Shown here one piece after another: positions 42,228 to 51,140 of a stretch of 64,000 nucleotides of DNA (its first letter is position 1; every line of letters starts with the position of its first letter). The position numbers and the translations under genes are program-made. This DNA is from an uncultured Clostridia bacterium (GTDB taxonomy: Bacteria > Bacillota > Clostridia > Lachnospirales > Lachnospiraceae), in assembly GCA_946403295.1 (NCBI GenBank), contig CAMIZL010000001.1:62001-126000 (forward strand). Reading direction: 5' to 3'. The notes under the pieces were generated by a model. The model was not told where the DNA came from, made no database searches, and worked only from the letters and a program-made list of their open reading frames with translations.

Positions 42228-43613
42228 ATGGCAAATATGTCACTTAAAAAGAACGAGATGCCTGTACAGGCAGCAGATGTCAGAAATAAAAACTTTCAGG
42301 AAGTAGCTCTCGGATACACAAGAGAGACTGCTCTCGACGAGGCTTCAAGATGCCTCAATTGCAAGAAGCCCATGTGTATCGAGGGATGTCCCGTCGGTAT
42401 CAATATCCCCGGCTTTATCGAGAAGATCAGACAGGAAGATTTCGAGGGCGCATATGATGTTATCTCGATCTCGAGCTCACTTCCCGCTGTTTGCGGACGT
42501 GTTTGTCCTCAGGAGAAGCAGTGCGAATCGAGATGCGTAAGAGGCGTTAAGGGCGATCCCGTAGGTATCGGAAGACTTGAGCGTTTCGTTGCGGATCTTC
42601 ACAATGCAAATAAATCAACTGAGAACTTAACACCCAAGCAGCCTACGGGCAAGAGAGTCGCTATCGTCGGTTCGGGTCCTTCGGGTCTTACTTGTGCAGG
42701 CGACCTCGCAAAGAAGGGCTATCAGGTAACCGTATTTGAGGCGCTTCATACGGCAGGCGGCGTGCTTGTTTACGGTATACCCGAATTCCGTCTCCCCAAG
42801 GACATCGTAAAAGGCGAGATCGAGGGCTTAAAGAACCTCGGAGTTAAATTTGAGACAAACGTTGTCATCGGAAAGTCGATCACCGTAGACGAGCTTTTTG
42901 AAAACGGTTTTGAAGCCGTATTCATCGGATCGGGCGCAGGACTTCCGAGATTCATGAACATCCCCGGCGAGAACCTCAAGGGTGTTTATTCGGCAAACGA
43001 ATTCCTTACACGTATCAACCTTATGAAAGCGTACAGAGAGGTTAACGACACTCCTGTCATGAGAGCAAAGAAGGTTGCTGTAATCGGCGGCGGAAACGTT
43101 GCGATGGATGCCTGCAGATGCGCAAAGAGACTCGGTGCCGAAGAAGTATATATCGTATACCGCAGATCGCTTGACGAGCTTCCCGCAAGAAAAGAAGAAG
43201 TTGAACATGCTATGGAAGAGGGTATCATCTTCAAGCTCCTCAACAATCCCGTTGAGATCCTCGGAGACGACACAAAGAGCGTTTGCGGCATGAAGTGCAT
43301 CGAGATGGAACTCGGTGAGCCCGACGCTTCGGGAAGAAGAAGTCCTGTTGAGAAAGCAGGATCCGAATTCGTACTTGATGTCGATTGCGTTATCATGGCT
43401 ATCGGAACATCACCCAACCCGCTCATCAAGTCGACCACAGAAGGTCTTGAGATCAACAGGAAGGGCGGTATCGTGGTAAACGAGGACGGCCTCACATCAC
43501 GCAATAACGTTTATGCCGGCGGTGATGCCGTTACCGGCGCCGCTACCGTTATCCTCGCCATGGGTGCGGGAAAGACAGCTGCGGCAGCAATAGACAAGGA
43601 ACTTTCAAAATAA
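42228..43613 (+). CDS. nfnB: NfnB large subunit (glutamate-synthase small-subunit-like flavoprotein)
   Basis: A 461-residue protein: an N-terminal domain with Cys clusters for two [4Fe-4S] centres (CLNCKKPMCIEGCPV; CGRVCPQEKQCESRC), then two Rossmann dinucleotide folds (AIVGSGPSGLTCAG for FAD; AVIGGGNVAMDACR for NADPH) and the C-terminal YAGGDAVTGAATVI signature. The pairing with nfnA identifies it as NfnB rather than gltD; no gltB large subunit is present. The 73-bp gap to nfnA contains no clear terminator. Confidence 0.92.
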   Translation: MANMSLKKNEMPVQAADVRNKNFQEVALGYTRETALDEASRCLNCKKPMCIEGCPVGINIPGFIEKIRQEDFEGAYDVISISSSLPAVCGRVCPQEKQCESRCVRGVKGDPVGIGRLERFVADLHNANKSTENLTPKQPTGKRVAIVGSGPSGLTCAGDLAKKGYQVTVFEALHTAGGVLVYGIPEFRLPKDIVKGEIEGLKNLGVKFETNVVIGKSITVDELFENGFEAVFIGSGAGLPRFMNIPGENLKGVYSANEFLTRINLMKAYREVNDTPVMRAKKVAVIGGGNVAMDACRCAKRLGAEEVYIVYRRSLDELPARKEEVEHAMEEGIIFKLLNNPVEILGDDTKSVCGMKCIEMELGEPDASGRRSPVEKAGSEFVLDVDCVIMAIGTSPNPLIKSTTEGLEINRKGGIVVNEDGLTSRNNVYAGGDAVTGAATVILAMGAGKTAAAAIDKELSK

Positions 43614-43614
43614 T

Positions 43615-44091
43615 ATGAATATATATCTGATCGGAATGCCCGGCAGCGGCAAAAGCACTGTCGGGAGGAGACTTTCGGCGGCAACGGCTTCACCCTTCAT
43701 CGATTGTGACGAAGAATTTAAAGTTGTCACCGGAAGAGAGCCCTCCGAGTATATCGAGTCGGAAGGAGAGCCCGCTTTCAGAGATGTTGAAAGTGAGATA
43801 CTAAAAAAGCTTTCAAAGAAATCCGGTTTTGTTATCGCTACCGGAGGCGGGGTGATCATTCGCGAAGAAAACCGCGAGCTGATGAAGAAGACCGGAAAAA
43901 TCATATACATTAAGAGAGAGCTTGAAAATCTGCCTGTCGAGGGCAGGATCCTTTCTGTAAGGAATTCTGTGAAAACATTGTATGAGAAAAGGCGTGCTTT
44001 TTATGAAGGCACCGCCGATCATACGGTCATAAGCCGTGATATCGATGAGATGATAGGGGAGATCTTAAGTTTCATCGGGGTAATGTCATGA
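43615..44091 (+). CDS. aroK: Shikimate kinase
   Basis: A 158-residue P-loop kinase that phosphorylates shikimate: Walker A GMPGSGKST, the shikimate-binding FIDCDEEF and FRDVESEIL (Arg), ATGGGVI and the lid region (YEKRRAFY). It starts one base after the nfnB stop, thus lies in the same unit as nfnAB, whereas all other aro genes are at 56487-62963. Confidence 0.95.
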   Translation: MNIYLIGMPGSGKSTVGRRLSAATASPFIDCDEEFKVVTGREPSEYIESEGEPAFRDVESEILKKLSKKSGFVIATGGGVIIREENRELMKKTGKIIYIKRELENLPVEGRILSVRNSVKTLYEKRRAFYEGTADHTVISRDIDEMIGEILSFIGVMS

Positions 44092-44153
44092 ATGCTTTTT
44101 AGTCTTAGGGACCGTGAGGGATCATTACGTAAATTGATACGAGGTTAGAAAAG

Positions 44154-45503
44154 ATGAGAATTATCGTCATTGGATGCGGGAAGGTCGGACTCGCGCTTGT
44201 TGAACAACTCAATAGTGAAGGACATGAGATCACCGTAATCGACAACGATGCGAGGAGACTAAAGTCTGCTCTTTCAAATCTTGATGTAATGACGCTTGTC
44301 GGCGACGGAACGAGTTATACGACTCTTGTTGCTGCGGGTGTCGAAAGAGCCGATGTTGTGATCGCTGTCATGGACTCCGACGAGACGAATCTGCTTTGCT
44401 GCGTTATCGCAAAGAAAGCTAGCAATTGCAAGACTGTGGCCCGTGTGAGAAATCCCATTTATAACGGTGAGATCGAATTCTTTAAGAGAGAGCTTGACCT
44501 CGGTCTTATCTTTAATCCCGAAATGACGTCGGCGGAAGAGATCGCGAGACTCTTTAATTTCCCGAACGCCCTGCGTATCGATGTTTTCTCGAACAGAAAG
44601 ATAGAGCTTGTCCATTACAAGATCCCCGCAGATTCAAAGCTCGTGGGAACTAAGCTGATGGCCCTCAGGAGTGAGTACCACTGCAATCTCCTTGTAGCAA
44701 CCGTAACAAGAAACGATGAAGTAATCATCCCCGGAGGAGATTTTGTCATCGCCGAAAACGATATCCTCGGAGTTGTTGCTTCAAGAAGCGAGATACATGA
44801 ATTCTTCAGGATGTTCGGCGTCGGAACCAAGAAGGTTTCGGATGTTATGATCGTCGGCGGCGGAAAGATAGGTTATTATCTCGCAAACTGTCTCATCGAT
44901 TCGGGCATTCATGTCAAGATCGTAGAGAGCAGAAAAGAAAGATGTGAGATGCTCAGTTCCGGTATCCCGGATGCAGATATAATCCTCGGTGACGGAACGG
45001 ACAGGGATCTTCTTGTGGAAGAAGGCCTTATGAAGACATCGGGATTTGCGGCGCTTACAAACATTGATGAGGAAAATATCCTTCTTTCGCTCTTTGCGCG
45101 CAGATATGCTCAAAAGACCGTTACAAAGATCAACCGTATCAATTTTGACGAAGTTATCAATCAGCTTGATCTTGATACGATCATCAATCCCAATACGATA
45201 TCGACGAATCTGATAATTCAATATGTCAGATCGCTTCAATACACGATGGGAAGCAATATAGAGAACTTCAGGAAGCTTTCCGACCAGGCGGAAGCGCTTG
45301 AATTTGTCGTAAACAAGAACAGTGAGGTGGTCGGCATAGAGCTTGCAAGCCTCAAGAAAAAGCCGAATGTTCTTATCTGCTGCATCACGAGGGATAAGAA
45401 GATCATTATCCCGAGCGGTCATGACAAGATCGAAGTCGGCGACAGGGTAATCGTTATTCATAACGGTTCTGAGATTCATAATCTTGACGATATCATAGAT
45501 TGA
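44154..45503 (+). CDS. trkA: Trk potassium uptake regulatory subunit TrkA
   Basis: A 449-residue peripheral protein with two RCK units. Each has a Rossmann NAD-binding part (IVIGCGKVGLALVEQL at the N-terminus; IVGGGKIGYYLANCL at about 225) and a TrkA-C part (DSKLVGTKLMAL; VVGIELASLKK). It gates the TrkH channel in response to nucleotides. trkH follows in 52 bp. Confidence 0.96.
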   Translation: MRIIVIGCGKVGLALVEQLNSEGHEITVIDNDARRLKSALSNLDVMTLVGDGTSYTTLVAAGVERADVVIAVMDSDETNLLCCVIAKKASNCKTVARVRNPIYNGEIEFFKRELDLGLIFNPEMTSAEEIARLFNFPNALRIDVFSNRKIELVHYKIPADSKLVGTKLMALRSEYHCNLLVATVTRNDEVIIPGGDFVIAENDILGVVASRSEIHEFFRMFGVGTKKVSDVMIVGGGKIGYYLANCLIDSGIHVKIVESRKERCEMLSSGIPDADIILGDGTDRDLLVEEGLMKTSGFAALTNIDEENILLSLFARRYAQKTVTKINRINFDEVINQLDLDTIINPNTISTNLIIQYVRSLQYTMGSNIENFRKLSDQAEALEFVVNKNSEVVGIELASLKKKPNVLICCITRDKKIIIPSGHDKIEVGDRVIVIHNGSEIHNLDDIID

Positions 45504-45555
45504 TCAGATTATGAACAAAAAATGATGTGATAAACATATTTGCAGAGGAGTCAGG

Positions 45556-47001
45556 ATGAATTACGGAGTAGTCAGATATATACTCGGAAGAATCCTTCAG
45601 GCGGAAGGCGTATTCCTCGTTTTCCCGATAATCGTCGGGATCATATACGGGGAATATAACGATCTTTTAGCATACGGCATCACGCTTCTGATATGTCTTC
45701 TTGTCGGAACGCTTTTGTCGCTGCGCAAGCCGAACAAAGGAGGCCTTTACCTTAAAGAAGGCTTCTTTGTCGTTGGTCTCGGATGGATCCTGATGAGTGC
45801 TTTCGGTGCCGTTCCGTTTGTGATCTCCGGCGATATCCCCAATTATATCGATGCTGTTTTTGAAACGGCTTCCGGTCTTTCGACCACAGGTGCCTCGATC
45901 CTCACCGATGTTGAAGCCTTGAGCCGTACAAATCTTTTCTGGAGAAGCTTTACCCACCTCCTCGGCGGTATGGGTGTATTTGTGTTCCTTTCGGCACTTC
46001 TCCCCATGCTCGGCGGAAATTCGATGAACCTCATGAAAGCAGAGAGTACGGGACCTTCCGTTGACAAGCTTGTGCCGAGACTTAAAGACACGGCCAAGAT
46101 CCTTTACGCGATCTACCTTTCGATGGGATTTGTTGAGGCAGTTACGCTCATTATCCTCGGACTTCCCGTTTATGACAGCTTACTTCTTACATTCGGTACG
46201 ATCGGTACCGGCGGTTTCGGTGTTTTAAACACAAGTATCTCGACCTACAGCCCCGCGATCCAGTGGACCATCACCGTATTCATGTTCCTGAGCGGTGTAA
46301 ACTACGCAATGTATTTCCTTATCCTGCGCAGAAAGCTAAGGAGCGCATTGAAATTGTCGGAGGTAAGGCTTTACTTCTTCGTATATGTGATCTGCGTGGT
46401 GCTTATATGCTTTGACCTTAGGAATTATTATCCCGTATTCTCGGAAAATATCCGTCAAAGTGCGTTCCAGGTATCTACGCTGCTTACGTCTACGGGTTAT
46501 ATGACGGCTGACTTTAACGCATGGCCCGAGTTTTCCAAGAGTCTGCTCATATTCATAATGCTTGTTGGTGCCTGTGCGGGCAGTACGGGCGGCGGTATCA
46601 AGATGAGCCGTGTCATGATCATATTCAAGAGCATCAAGAAACAGCTCCAGATGCTCATCCATCCCCGTGCGATCAAGAAGATAAAGGTTGACGGCGCCGA
46701 TGTCGATCATGATGTCGTTCGCGCTACCAACGCATATATAGCGGTATTCTGCCTGTTCCTTTCAATCTCGACCGTTTTGCTTTCTATCAACGGTTTCGAT
46801 TTCACGACGAACTTTACGGCGACACTTGCAACCCTTAACAACATGGGACCCGGATTTAATCTGGTTGGTCCTACCTGTAATTACAGTTTCTTTTCACCTT
46901 TCTCAAAGATCGTGTTGATAATAGACATGCTTGCGGGACGTCTTGAGCTCTTCCCCATATTGCTTCTCATGACCCCGGGCAGCTGGAAGAGAAGGTTGTG
47001 A
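45556..47001 (+). CDS. trkH: Trk potassium uptake channel subunit TrkH
   Basis: A 481-residue channel with the fourfold M1-P-M2 layout. Filter-like loops are seen as GLSTTGASI, GTIGTGGFG, LLTSTGYMT and LNNMGPGFN; SVD-like FWRSFTHLLGGMGV follows the first. It imports K+ together with TrkA. Its stop overlaps the region of the next start by a few bases, indicating coupling. Confidence 0.96.
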   Translation: MNYGVVRYILGRILQAEGVFLVFPIIVGIIYGEYNDLLAYGITLLICLLVGTLLSLRKPNKGGLYLKEGFFVVGLGWILMSAFGAVPFVISGDIPNYIDAVFETASGLSTTGASILTDVEALSRTNLFWRSFTHLLGGMGVFVFLSALLPMLGGNSMNLMKAESTGPSVDKLVPRLKDTAKILYAIYLSMGFVEAVTLIILGLPVYDSLLLTFGTIGTGGFGVLNTSISTYSPAIQWTITVFMFLSGVNYAMYFLILRRKLRSALKLSEVRLYFFVYVICVVLICFDLRNYYPVFSENIRQSAFQVSTLLTSTGYMTADFNAWPEFSKSLLIFIMLVGACAGSTGGGIKMSRVMIIFKSIKKQLQMLIHPRAIKKIKVDGADVDHDVVRATNAYIAVFCLFLSISTVLLSINGFDFTTNFTATLATLNNMGPGFNLVGPTCNYSFFSPFSKIVLIIDMLAGRLELFPILLLMTPGSWKRRL

Positions 47002-47003
47002 TC

Positions 47004-48245
47004 ATGGATAAAAAATACTTGTTTGATTGTCCGTATGCTTTGAAGTGCGGAGGTTGCAGCTACAACAATATACCTTACGAAAAACAGTTGGAAAAGAAAG
47101 AGGGCCGTATACGCGGCCTTTTTGCGCAATTACCTGGTTACAAAAACTTTAAGCCCGACAGGATGATCGCAACGGATCCTTACCATTACAGAAACAAGGT
47201 ACACGGAGTACTGGGATATAAAAATTCGAAGATCTTCAGCGGGCTATACAGCGAGGAGAGCCACAGGATCGTTGAGGTAAAGGACTGCCTTATAGAGGAT
47301 GAGGATGCTTCGGCGGTCATCGGGGGCGTTGCGGAACTTGCGGGTTCCTTTAAATACACCGTATTCGATGAGGATAAAGGAAGAGGATTCCTTCGTCACG
47401 TCCTTGTGAGGGTCGCTCATTCGGACGGTGTAAAAAAGCTCCTTGTCGTGATCGTTACTGCGCTTAAGGAATTCCCGAAAAAGAATGATTTCATTAAGGC
47501 TTTGACGGGCAGATTCCCAATGATCGAAACGATCATCTGGAACTATAACCCGAAAAAGACGAGCATGGTCCTGTCGGACAACAATACTGTGATCTATGGG
47601 CCGGGTTACATAATCGACGATATGCTTGGGCTTAAATTCGCAATCTCTGCGGGATCGTTTTACCAGGTAAACCACAGGGGTGCCGAAAAGATGTATTCGC
47701 TCGCAAAGGAATTTGCCGGACTTACGGGAAATGAAAGAGTGCTCGACGCATATTGCGGGACAGGGACCATAGGCATGCTCATGTGCGATATGGCGGAAAG
47801 TGTATTGGGCGTTGAGCTCTGTGAGTCCGCAGTCAGGGACGCGGTTTTTAACAAAAAGCTCAACGGGATAAAAAATTACAGGGTCGTTTGCGCCGATGCG
47901 ACGAAATATATTACGGGCTCCGGCGGGAAGGAAAACTACAGAAGCGGCATTTCACGCGGGGAATCGGGACCGGCAAGAGACCGGCAGCAAAGAGGCGGTC
48001 CGTTTGACGTTGTTATCATGGATCCTCCGAGAGCCGGAAGTACGCCGGAGTTCATAAAAGCGGTGATCGATTCAAATATTCAACGTGTTGTTTATATCTC
48101 GTGCGATCCCGAAACACTCGTAAGGGATCTGAAGATCTTTATCAAGGGCGGCTTTAAGCTTATAAGGGCGGTTCCGACAGATATGTTTCCGGGAACGGCC
48201 CATATCGAGACCGTAACGCTTCTGACAAGGTCAGGGAAAATGTAG
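47004..48245 (+). CDS. RlmD/RumA-like 23S rRNA (uracil-C5)-methyltransferase
   Basis: A 413-residue SAM-dependent methyltransferase. It begins with the Fe-S cysteines (CPYALKCGGCSYNN; a fourth Cys in VKDCLIED). It has the SAM motif VLDAYCGTGTIGM, DPPRAGS and the catalytic Cys in YISCDPETLVRDL. The usual TRAM domain at the N-terminus is missing. A Gly/Arg-rich low-complexity insert sits at about 310-330 (ENYRSGISRGESGP). I chose ATG 47004 over GTG 46998. Which uracil is modified cannot be told. Confidence 0.9.
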   Translation: MDKKYLFDCPYALKCGGCSYNNIPYEKQLEKKEGRIRGLFAQLPGYKNFKPDRMIATDPYHYRNKVHGVLGYKNSKIFSGLYSEESHRIVEVKDCLIEDEDASAVIGGVAELAGSFKYTVFDEDKGRGFLRHVLVRVAHSDGVKKLLVVIVTALKEFPKKNDFIKALTGRFPMIETIIWNYNPKKTSMVLSDNNTVIYGPGYIIDDMLGLKFAISAGSFYQVNHRGAEKMYSLAKEFAGLTGNERVLDAYCGTGTIGMLMCDMAESVLGVELCESAVRDAVFNKKLNGIKNYRVVCADATKYITGSGGKENYRSGISRGESGPARDRQQRGGPFDVVIMDPPRAGSTPEFIKAVIDSNIQRVVYISCDPETLVRDLKIFIKGGFKLIRAVPTDMFPGTAHIETVTLLTRSGKM

Positions 48246-48345
48246 TTTATGGCTTGCGATATTTACGCCTTACGATTTTGATCGTGTTAAATAAGTCCGA
48301 CGTCCGGGAAGAGAAGGACGAAAGATTGATCAGGGTGAAAACGAT

Positions 48346-49224
48346 ATGCATTTTGTTGACGCTAAAGGGATTTTGACCGAAAAGAACGGGACCTTCGGAA
48401 TGAACATTTACAGAGGCTGCACTCACGGTTGCATTTATTGTGACAGTCGCAGTCTTTGTTACCGTTTCACGCATCCCTTCGAGGATATCGAGGTAAAACA
48501 GAATGCACCCGTGCTTCTTGAAAAGGCATTAAGATCGAAGAAAAGAAAGATCGTAGTCGGAACGGGTTCAATGTCAGATCCGTATATGCACTGCGAGCAG
48601 GAACTAAGGCTCACGCAAAAGTGTCTCCGGGTAATACGCGACAACGGATGCGGTGTTGCGATACAGACCAAATCCGACAGGATCCTTGATGATATCGATC
48701 TTCTTGACGAGATCAACAAAAACGGAAAAGCCGTTGTGCAGATGACACTCACAACGTATGACGACGTATTGTGCGGGAAGATCGAACCGAATGTGTGCAA
48801 CACGAAGCGGCGGATAGAAGTGCTCGAAAAGATGAAGGAGAGAGGTATCCCAACCGTAGTATGGCTCTCGCCCATACTTCCTTACATAAACGATACGGAA
48901 GAAAATATATCGGCAATCCTCGAAGAATGCGGCCGCGTCGGAGTTACGGGAGTCATATGCTTTGGCATGGGACTTACACTGAGGGACGGTGACAGAGAAT
49001 ATTTTTATGCCGCACTCGATAAGCATTTTCCGGGCCTCAAAGAAAGATATATCAGGGAATTCGGTAAGGCCTATGAGATCGCAAGCCCAAAATCCCGCAA
49101 ACTCTTCAAAGTTTTTTACAGGATCTGCGAGACATACGGAATGCTTTCGAGTCCGGACGCATGTTTTGCATACATGAATGCGTTCCCGGACAGATACCCT
49201 CAGCTAAATATTTTTGACATGTAA
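48346..49224 (+). CDS. SplB-like radical SAM protein
   Basis: A 292-residue radical SAM enzyme with the cluster motif RGCTHGCIYCDSR, VGTGSMSDPYMHCE and an SPL-family pattern (VAIQTKSDRILDDIDLL). It belongs to the COG1533 group related to spore photoproduct lyase and to Rv2578c-type proteins. The C-terminus ends in NIFDM. The true substrate is unknown, and the conserved SplB C-terminal Cys is not evident. A gap of 100 bp precedes it. Confidence 0.8.
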   Translation: MHFVDAKGILTEKNGTFGMNIYRGCTHGCIYCDSRSLCYRFTHPFEDIEVKQNAPVLLEKALRSKKRKIVVGTGSMSDPYMHCEQELRLTQKCLRVIRDNGCGVAIQTKSDRILDDIDLLDEINKNGKAVVQMTLTTYDDVLCGKIEPNVCNTKRRIEVLEKMKERGIPTVVWLSPILPYINDTEENISAILEECGRVGVTGVICFGMGLTLRDGDREYFYAALDKHFPGLKERYIREFGKAYEIASPKSRKLFKVFYRICETYGMLSSPDACFAYMNAFPDRYPQLNIFDM

Positions 49225-49252
49225 TACGGTGAGAAAGGAAGGAGGATCGGCC

Positions 49253-49657
49253 GTGAAGGGTGAATATAAGACTAAAGCCAGAAACATGATCATAGATTAT
49301 CTGAAGTCAAACGCCGACAAGCGTTTTACGGCAGGTGATATAGTAAAAGCTCTTTCCGCGAGCGGAGCGACCATCGACCGTTCCACCATATACCGCAATA
49401 TCGATCGCCTTTGCGATGACGGAAAGCTCGTCAGGTATAAGGAGAACGACGTCAACGGCGCGTGTTTCCAGTATTCTGAAGGACACGGCTCGTGTCATCA
49501 GCATATGCATGCGCAGTGCGCAAACTGCGGGAAGATATATCATCTCGACAATGAGATCTTTGCCGGAGCGGAAGAGAAGCTTAAAGAAGAATACGGCTTG
49601 GAGATCGATTTCGGTAAAACTGTTATAATCGGAAAATGCGAGGATTGTAATAAATGA
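49253..49657 (+). CDS. Fur-family metal-dependent regulator
   Basis: A 134-residue Fur/Zur-type repressor. The winged helix covers about 1-75 (RFTAGDIVKALSASGATIDRSTIYRNIDRL). A His-rich metal site follows (HGSCHQHMHAQC). Two CxxC pairs (CANCG and the C-terminal CEDCNK) form the structural zinc site. Which metal it senses cannot be told. GTG 49253 follows GGAAGGAGG; an in-frame start at 49214 overlaps the previous gene. It is convergent with the MocR gene. Confidence 0.87.
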   Translation: MKGEYKTKARNMIIDYLKSNADKRFTAGDIVKALSASGATIDRSTIYRNIDRLCDDGKLVRYKENDVNGACFQYSEGHGSCHQHMHAQCANCGKIYHLDNEIFAGAEEKLKEEYGLEIDFGKTVIIGKCEDCNK

Positions 49658-49670
49658 TCCCGCAGGCTTT

Positions 49671-50852
49671 CTAATCCGATTGCATATCAGAGCTTTGATT
49701 GCATTTTGGAGTTGCGCTCCGGTGAACTGATTCCGCTTCATGGAAGATAGCGTGAGACTGCCTTTTCTTCCTTCTGACACGGTTGATGTGTCTTTCGAAA
49801 TCACCGCTCCTTAAGAGTTCCGCAAGCACGTATTGTTCGAAAAGAGGAACCGTGCATGAATAAAATCCGAGTTTCTCCCTGAAAGTTTCAAGCAGATCCG
49901 CAGGGAGCAGCATATATCCGACACGAAGTGACGGAGCGATGGTCTTTGAAAAGGTGTTCAGGTATATGACGCGTTTCCCTCCCGACACAGAAAACAAAGT
50001 GTCCTCCTCTTTGCTTGAAACGGTAAGCTCGGAATCGTAGTTGTCTTCAATGATGATGCCGTTATGTGTTTCGGCCCAGTGAAGGTATTCCTTCTTCTTC
50101 GAGATACCGACGGAGATACCGCTCGGGAAGCTGTTAAAGGGAGTTACATGCAGTACATGGGCTTTCGTGGCGGCAAGCTCCGGTGAATAGAGTCCCTCAG
50201 AAGTGAGAGTGATATGGTCACATCTGATACCAAATGATTCGTAGACCTTCTCGATCTTGTTGTAACAGGGATCCTCCGTTGCGTATATATGGTCCCGTCC
50301 GAGTAACTGTGCGATAAGCCCGTACAGGTACTCGGCGCCGGCGCCTATCACTACCTGTTCGGGTGAGACAAAAATCCCGCGGCTTCTCGCCAGATATCTG
50401 CATATTTCTTCTCTGAGTTCATTGCATCCCTCATTGGGAGATTTGACAAGAATGCTCTCACTTTTATCAAGAAGGACTTTTCTCATGGTACGTGCAATAA
50501 CCGAAAAAGGAAAATCTCCGGTCTTTTGTGGTACGCTTTCGGTACAGACAGGTGTTTTCACGGAAAGTCCGGTGTTTTCTTTTTTGTGTGAGGCATCCGT
50601 AAGAAAATCGTCCTCACGGTATATGACATAATATCCGCTCCGTTCACGGGCTTCGATATAGCCCTCGTCCACAAGGAGCGAGAGAGCGTGCTCGACCGTT
50701 ATCACGCTGATCCCGACATCATCGGATATGGTACGCTTTGACGGAAGTTTTTTGTCGCGCGGATATACACCGGAAGTGATATCCCTGACAAGCATGTGAT
50801 AAAGTTGTAAATAAGCGGGTTCGTGAGAGGAACGGTCGATACTGTAAAGCAT
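49671..50852 (-). CDS. MocR/PdxR-type regulator (GntR HTH + aminotransferase-like), shortened C-terminus
   Basis: A 393-residue protein with an N-terminal GntR winged helix (YLQLYHMLVRDITSGVYPRD, LPSKRTISDDVGISVITVEHAL) and a fold-type I aminotransferase domain (GAGAEYLYGLIAQLLG, NDYDSELT-like IIIEDNYDSELT, and the PLP lysine in NTFSKTIAPSLRVGYML). MocR proteins are usually about 450-480 residues. Here the conserved part stops near RRKKRQSHAIFHEAESVH and ends in a tail (SATPKCNQSSDMQSD) that looks unrelated, close to the Fur-family stop. A C-terminal frameshift or deletion is likely. It may be degenerate or still able to regulate the neighbouring MATE gene. Confidence 0.8.
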   Translation of the reverse strand: MLYSIDRSSHEPAYLQLYHMLVRDITSGVYPRDKKLPSKRTISDDVGISVITVEHALSLLVDEGYIEARERSGYYVIYREDDFLTDASHKKENTGLSVKTPVCTESVPQKTGDFPFSVIARTMRKVLLDKSESILVKSPNEGCNELREEICRYLARSRGIFVSPEQVVIGAGAEYLYGLIAQLLGRDHIYATEDPCYNKIEKVYESFGIRCDHITLTSEGLYSPELAATKAHVLHVTPFNSFPSGISVGISKKKEYLHWAETHNGIIIEDNYDSELTVSSKEEDTLFSVSGGKRVIYLNTFSKTIAPSLRVGYMLLPADLLETFREKLGFYSCTVPLFEQYVLAELLRSGDFERHINRVRRKKRQSHAIFHEAESVHRSATPKCNQSSDMQSD

Positions 50853-50855
50853 TTG

Positions 50856-50884
50856 GTTATATTAAATCCTTTCAATATATGCAA
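50856..50884 (-). promoter_or_regulatory. Possible mocR promoter, overlapping the start codon region
   Basis: Minus-strand TTGCAT (50879-50884), 17-bp spacer and TATAAC (50856-50861). The predicted transcript start would fall at or inside the mocR ATG (50850-50852), implying a leaderless or nearly leaderless mRNA, or that this is not the active promoter. Confidence 0.4.
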
Positions 50885-50885
50885 A

Positions 50886-50898
50886 TTGATATGATCAA
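50886..50898. promoter_or_regulatory. Inverted repeat, candidate operator of mocR
   Basis: TTGAT-ATG-ATCAA, perfect 5-bp arms, directly upstream of the minus-strand -35 box. Confidence 0.4.
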
Positions 50899-50950
50899 AT
50901 ATAATATATACCGTACGGGAACGCTTGTAAATACCGGACCGGGAGTATGC

Positions 50951-51140
50951 CATAACGACCGGATCGTGACGATAACGACCGGATCGTGATCACGTCATAA
51001 CGACCGGATCATGACGATAACGACCGTATCGTGATCACGTCATAACGACCGTATCGTGATCACGCCATAACGACCGGATCGTGATCACGTCATAACGACC
51101 GGATCGTGACCACGTCATAACGACCTTACCACGAGCATGT
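50951..51140. repeat. Tandem array of eight 22-25-bp repeats (CATAACGACCGGATCGTGAT)
   Basis: Units start at 50951, 50973, 50996, 51018, 51041, 51066, 51091 and 51116. The first four alternate 22 and 23 bp and the last four are 25 bp. The core ATAACGACCGGATCGTGA is nearly constant; the last copy is degenerate. Most units contain the palindrome GTGATCAC or a variant. The array ends exactly at the 3' end of the MATE gene and lies about 100 bp upstream of mocR. There are no unique spacers, so this is not a CRISPR. Confidence 0.9.

Noticed and set aside
50951..51140. CRISPR array
   Set aside because: The repeats are directly adjacent with no unique spacers, unit length is 22-25 bp, and there are no cas genes in the window.
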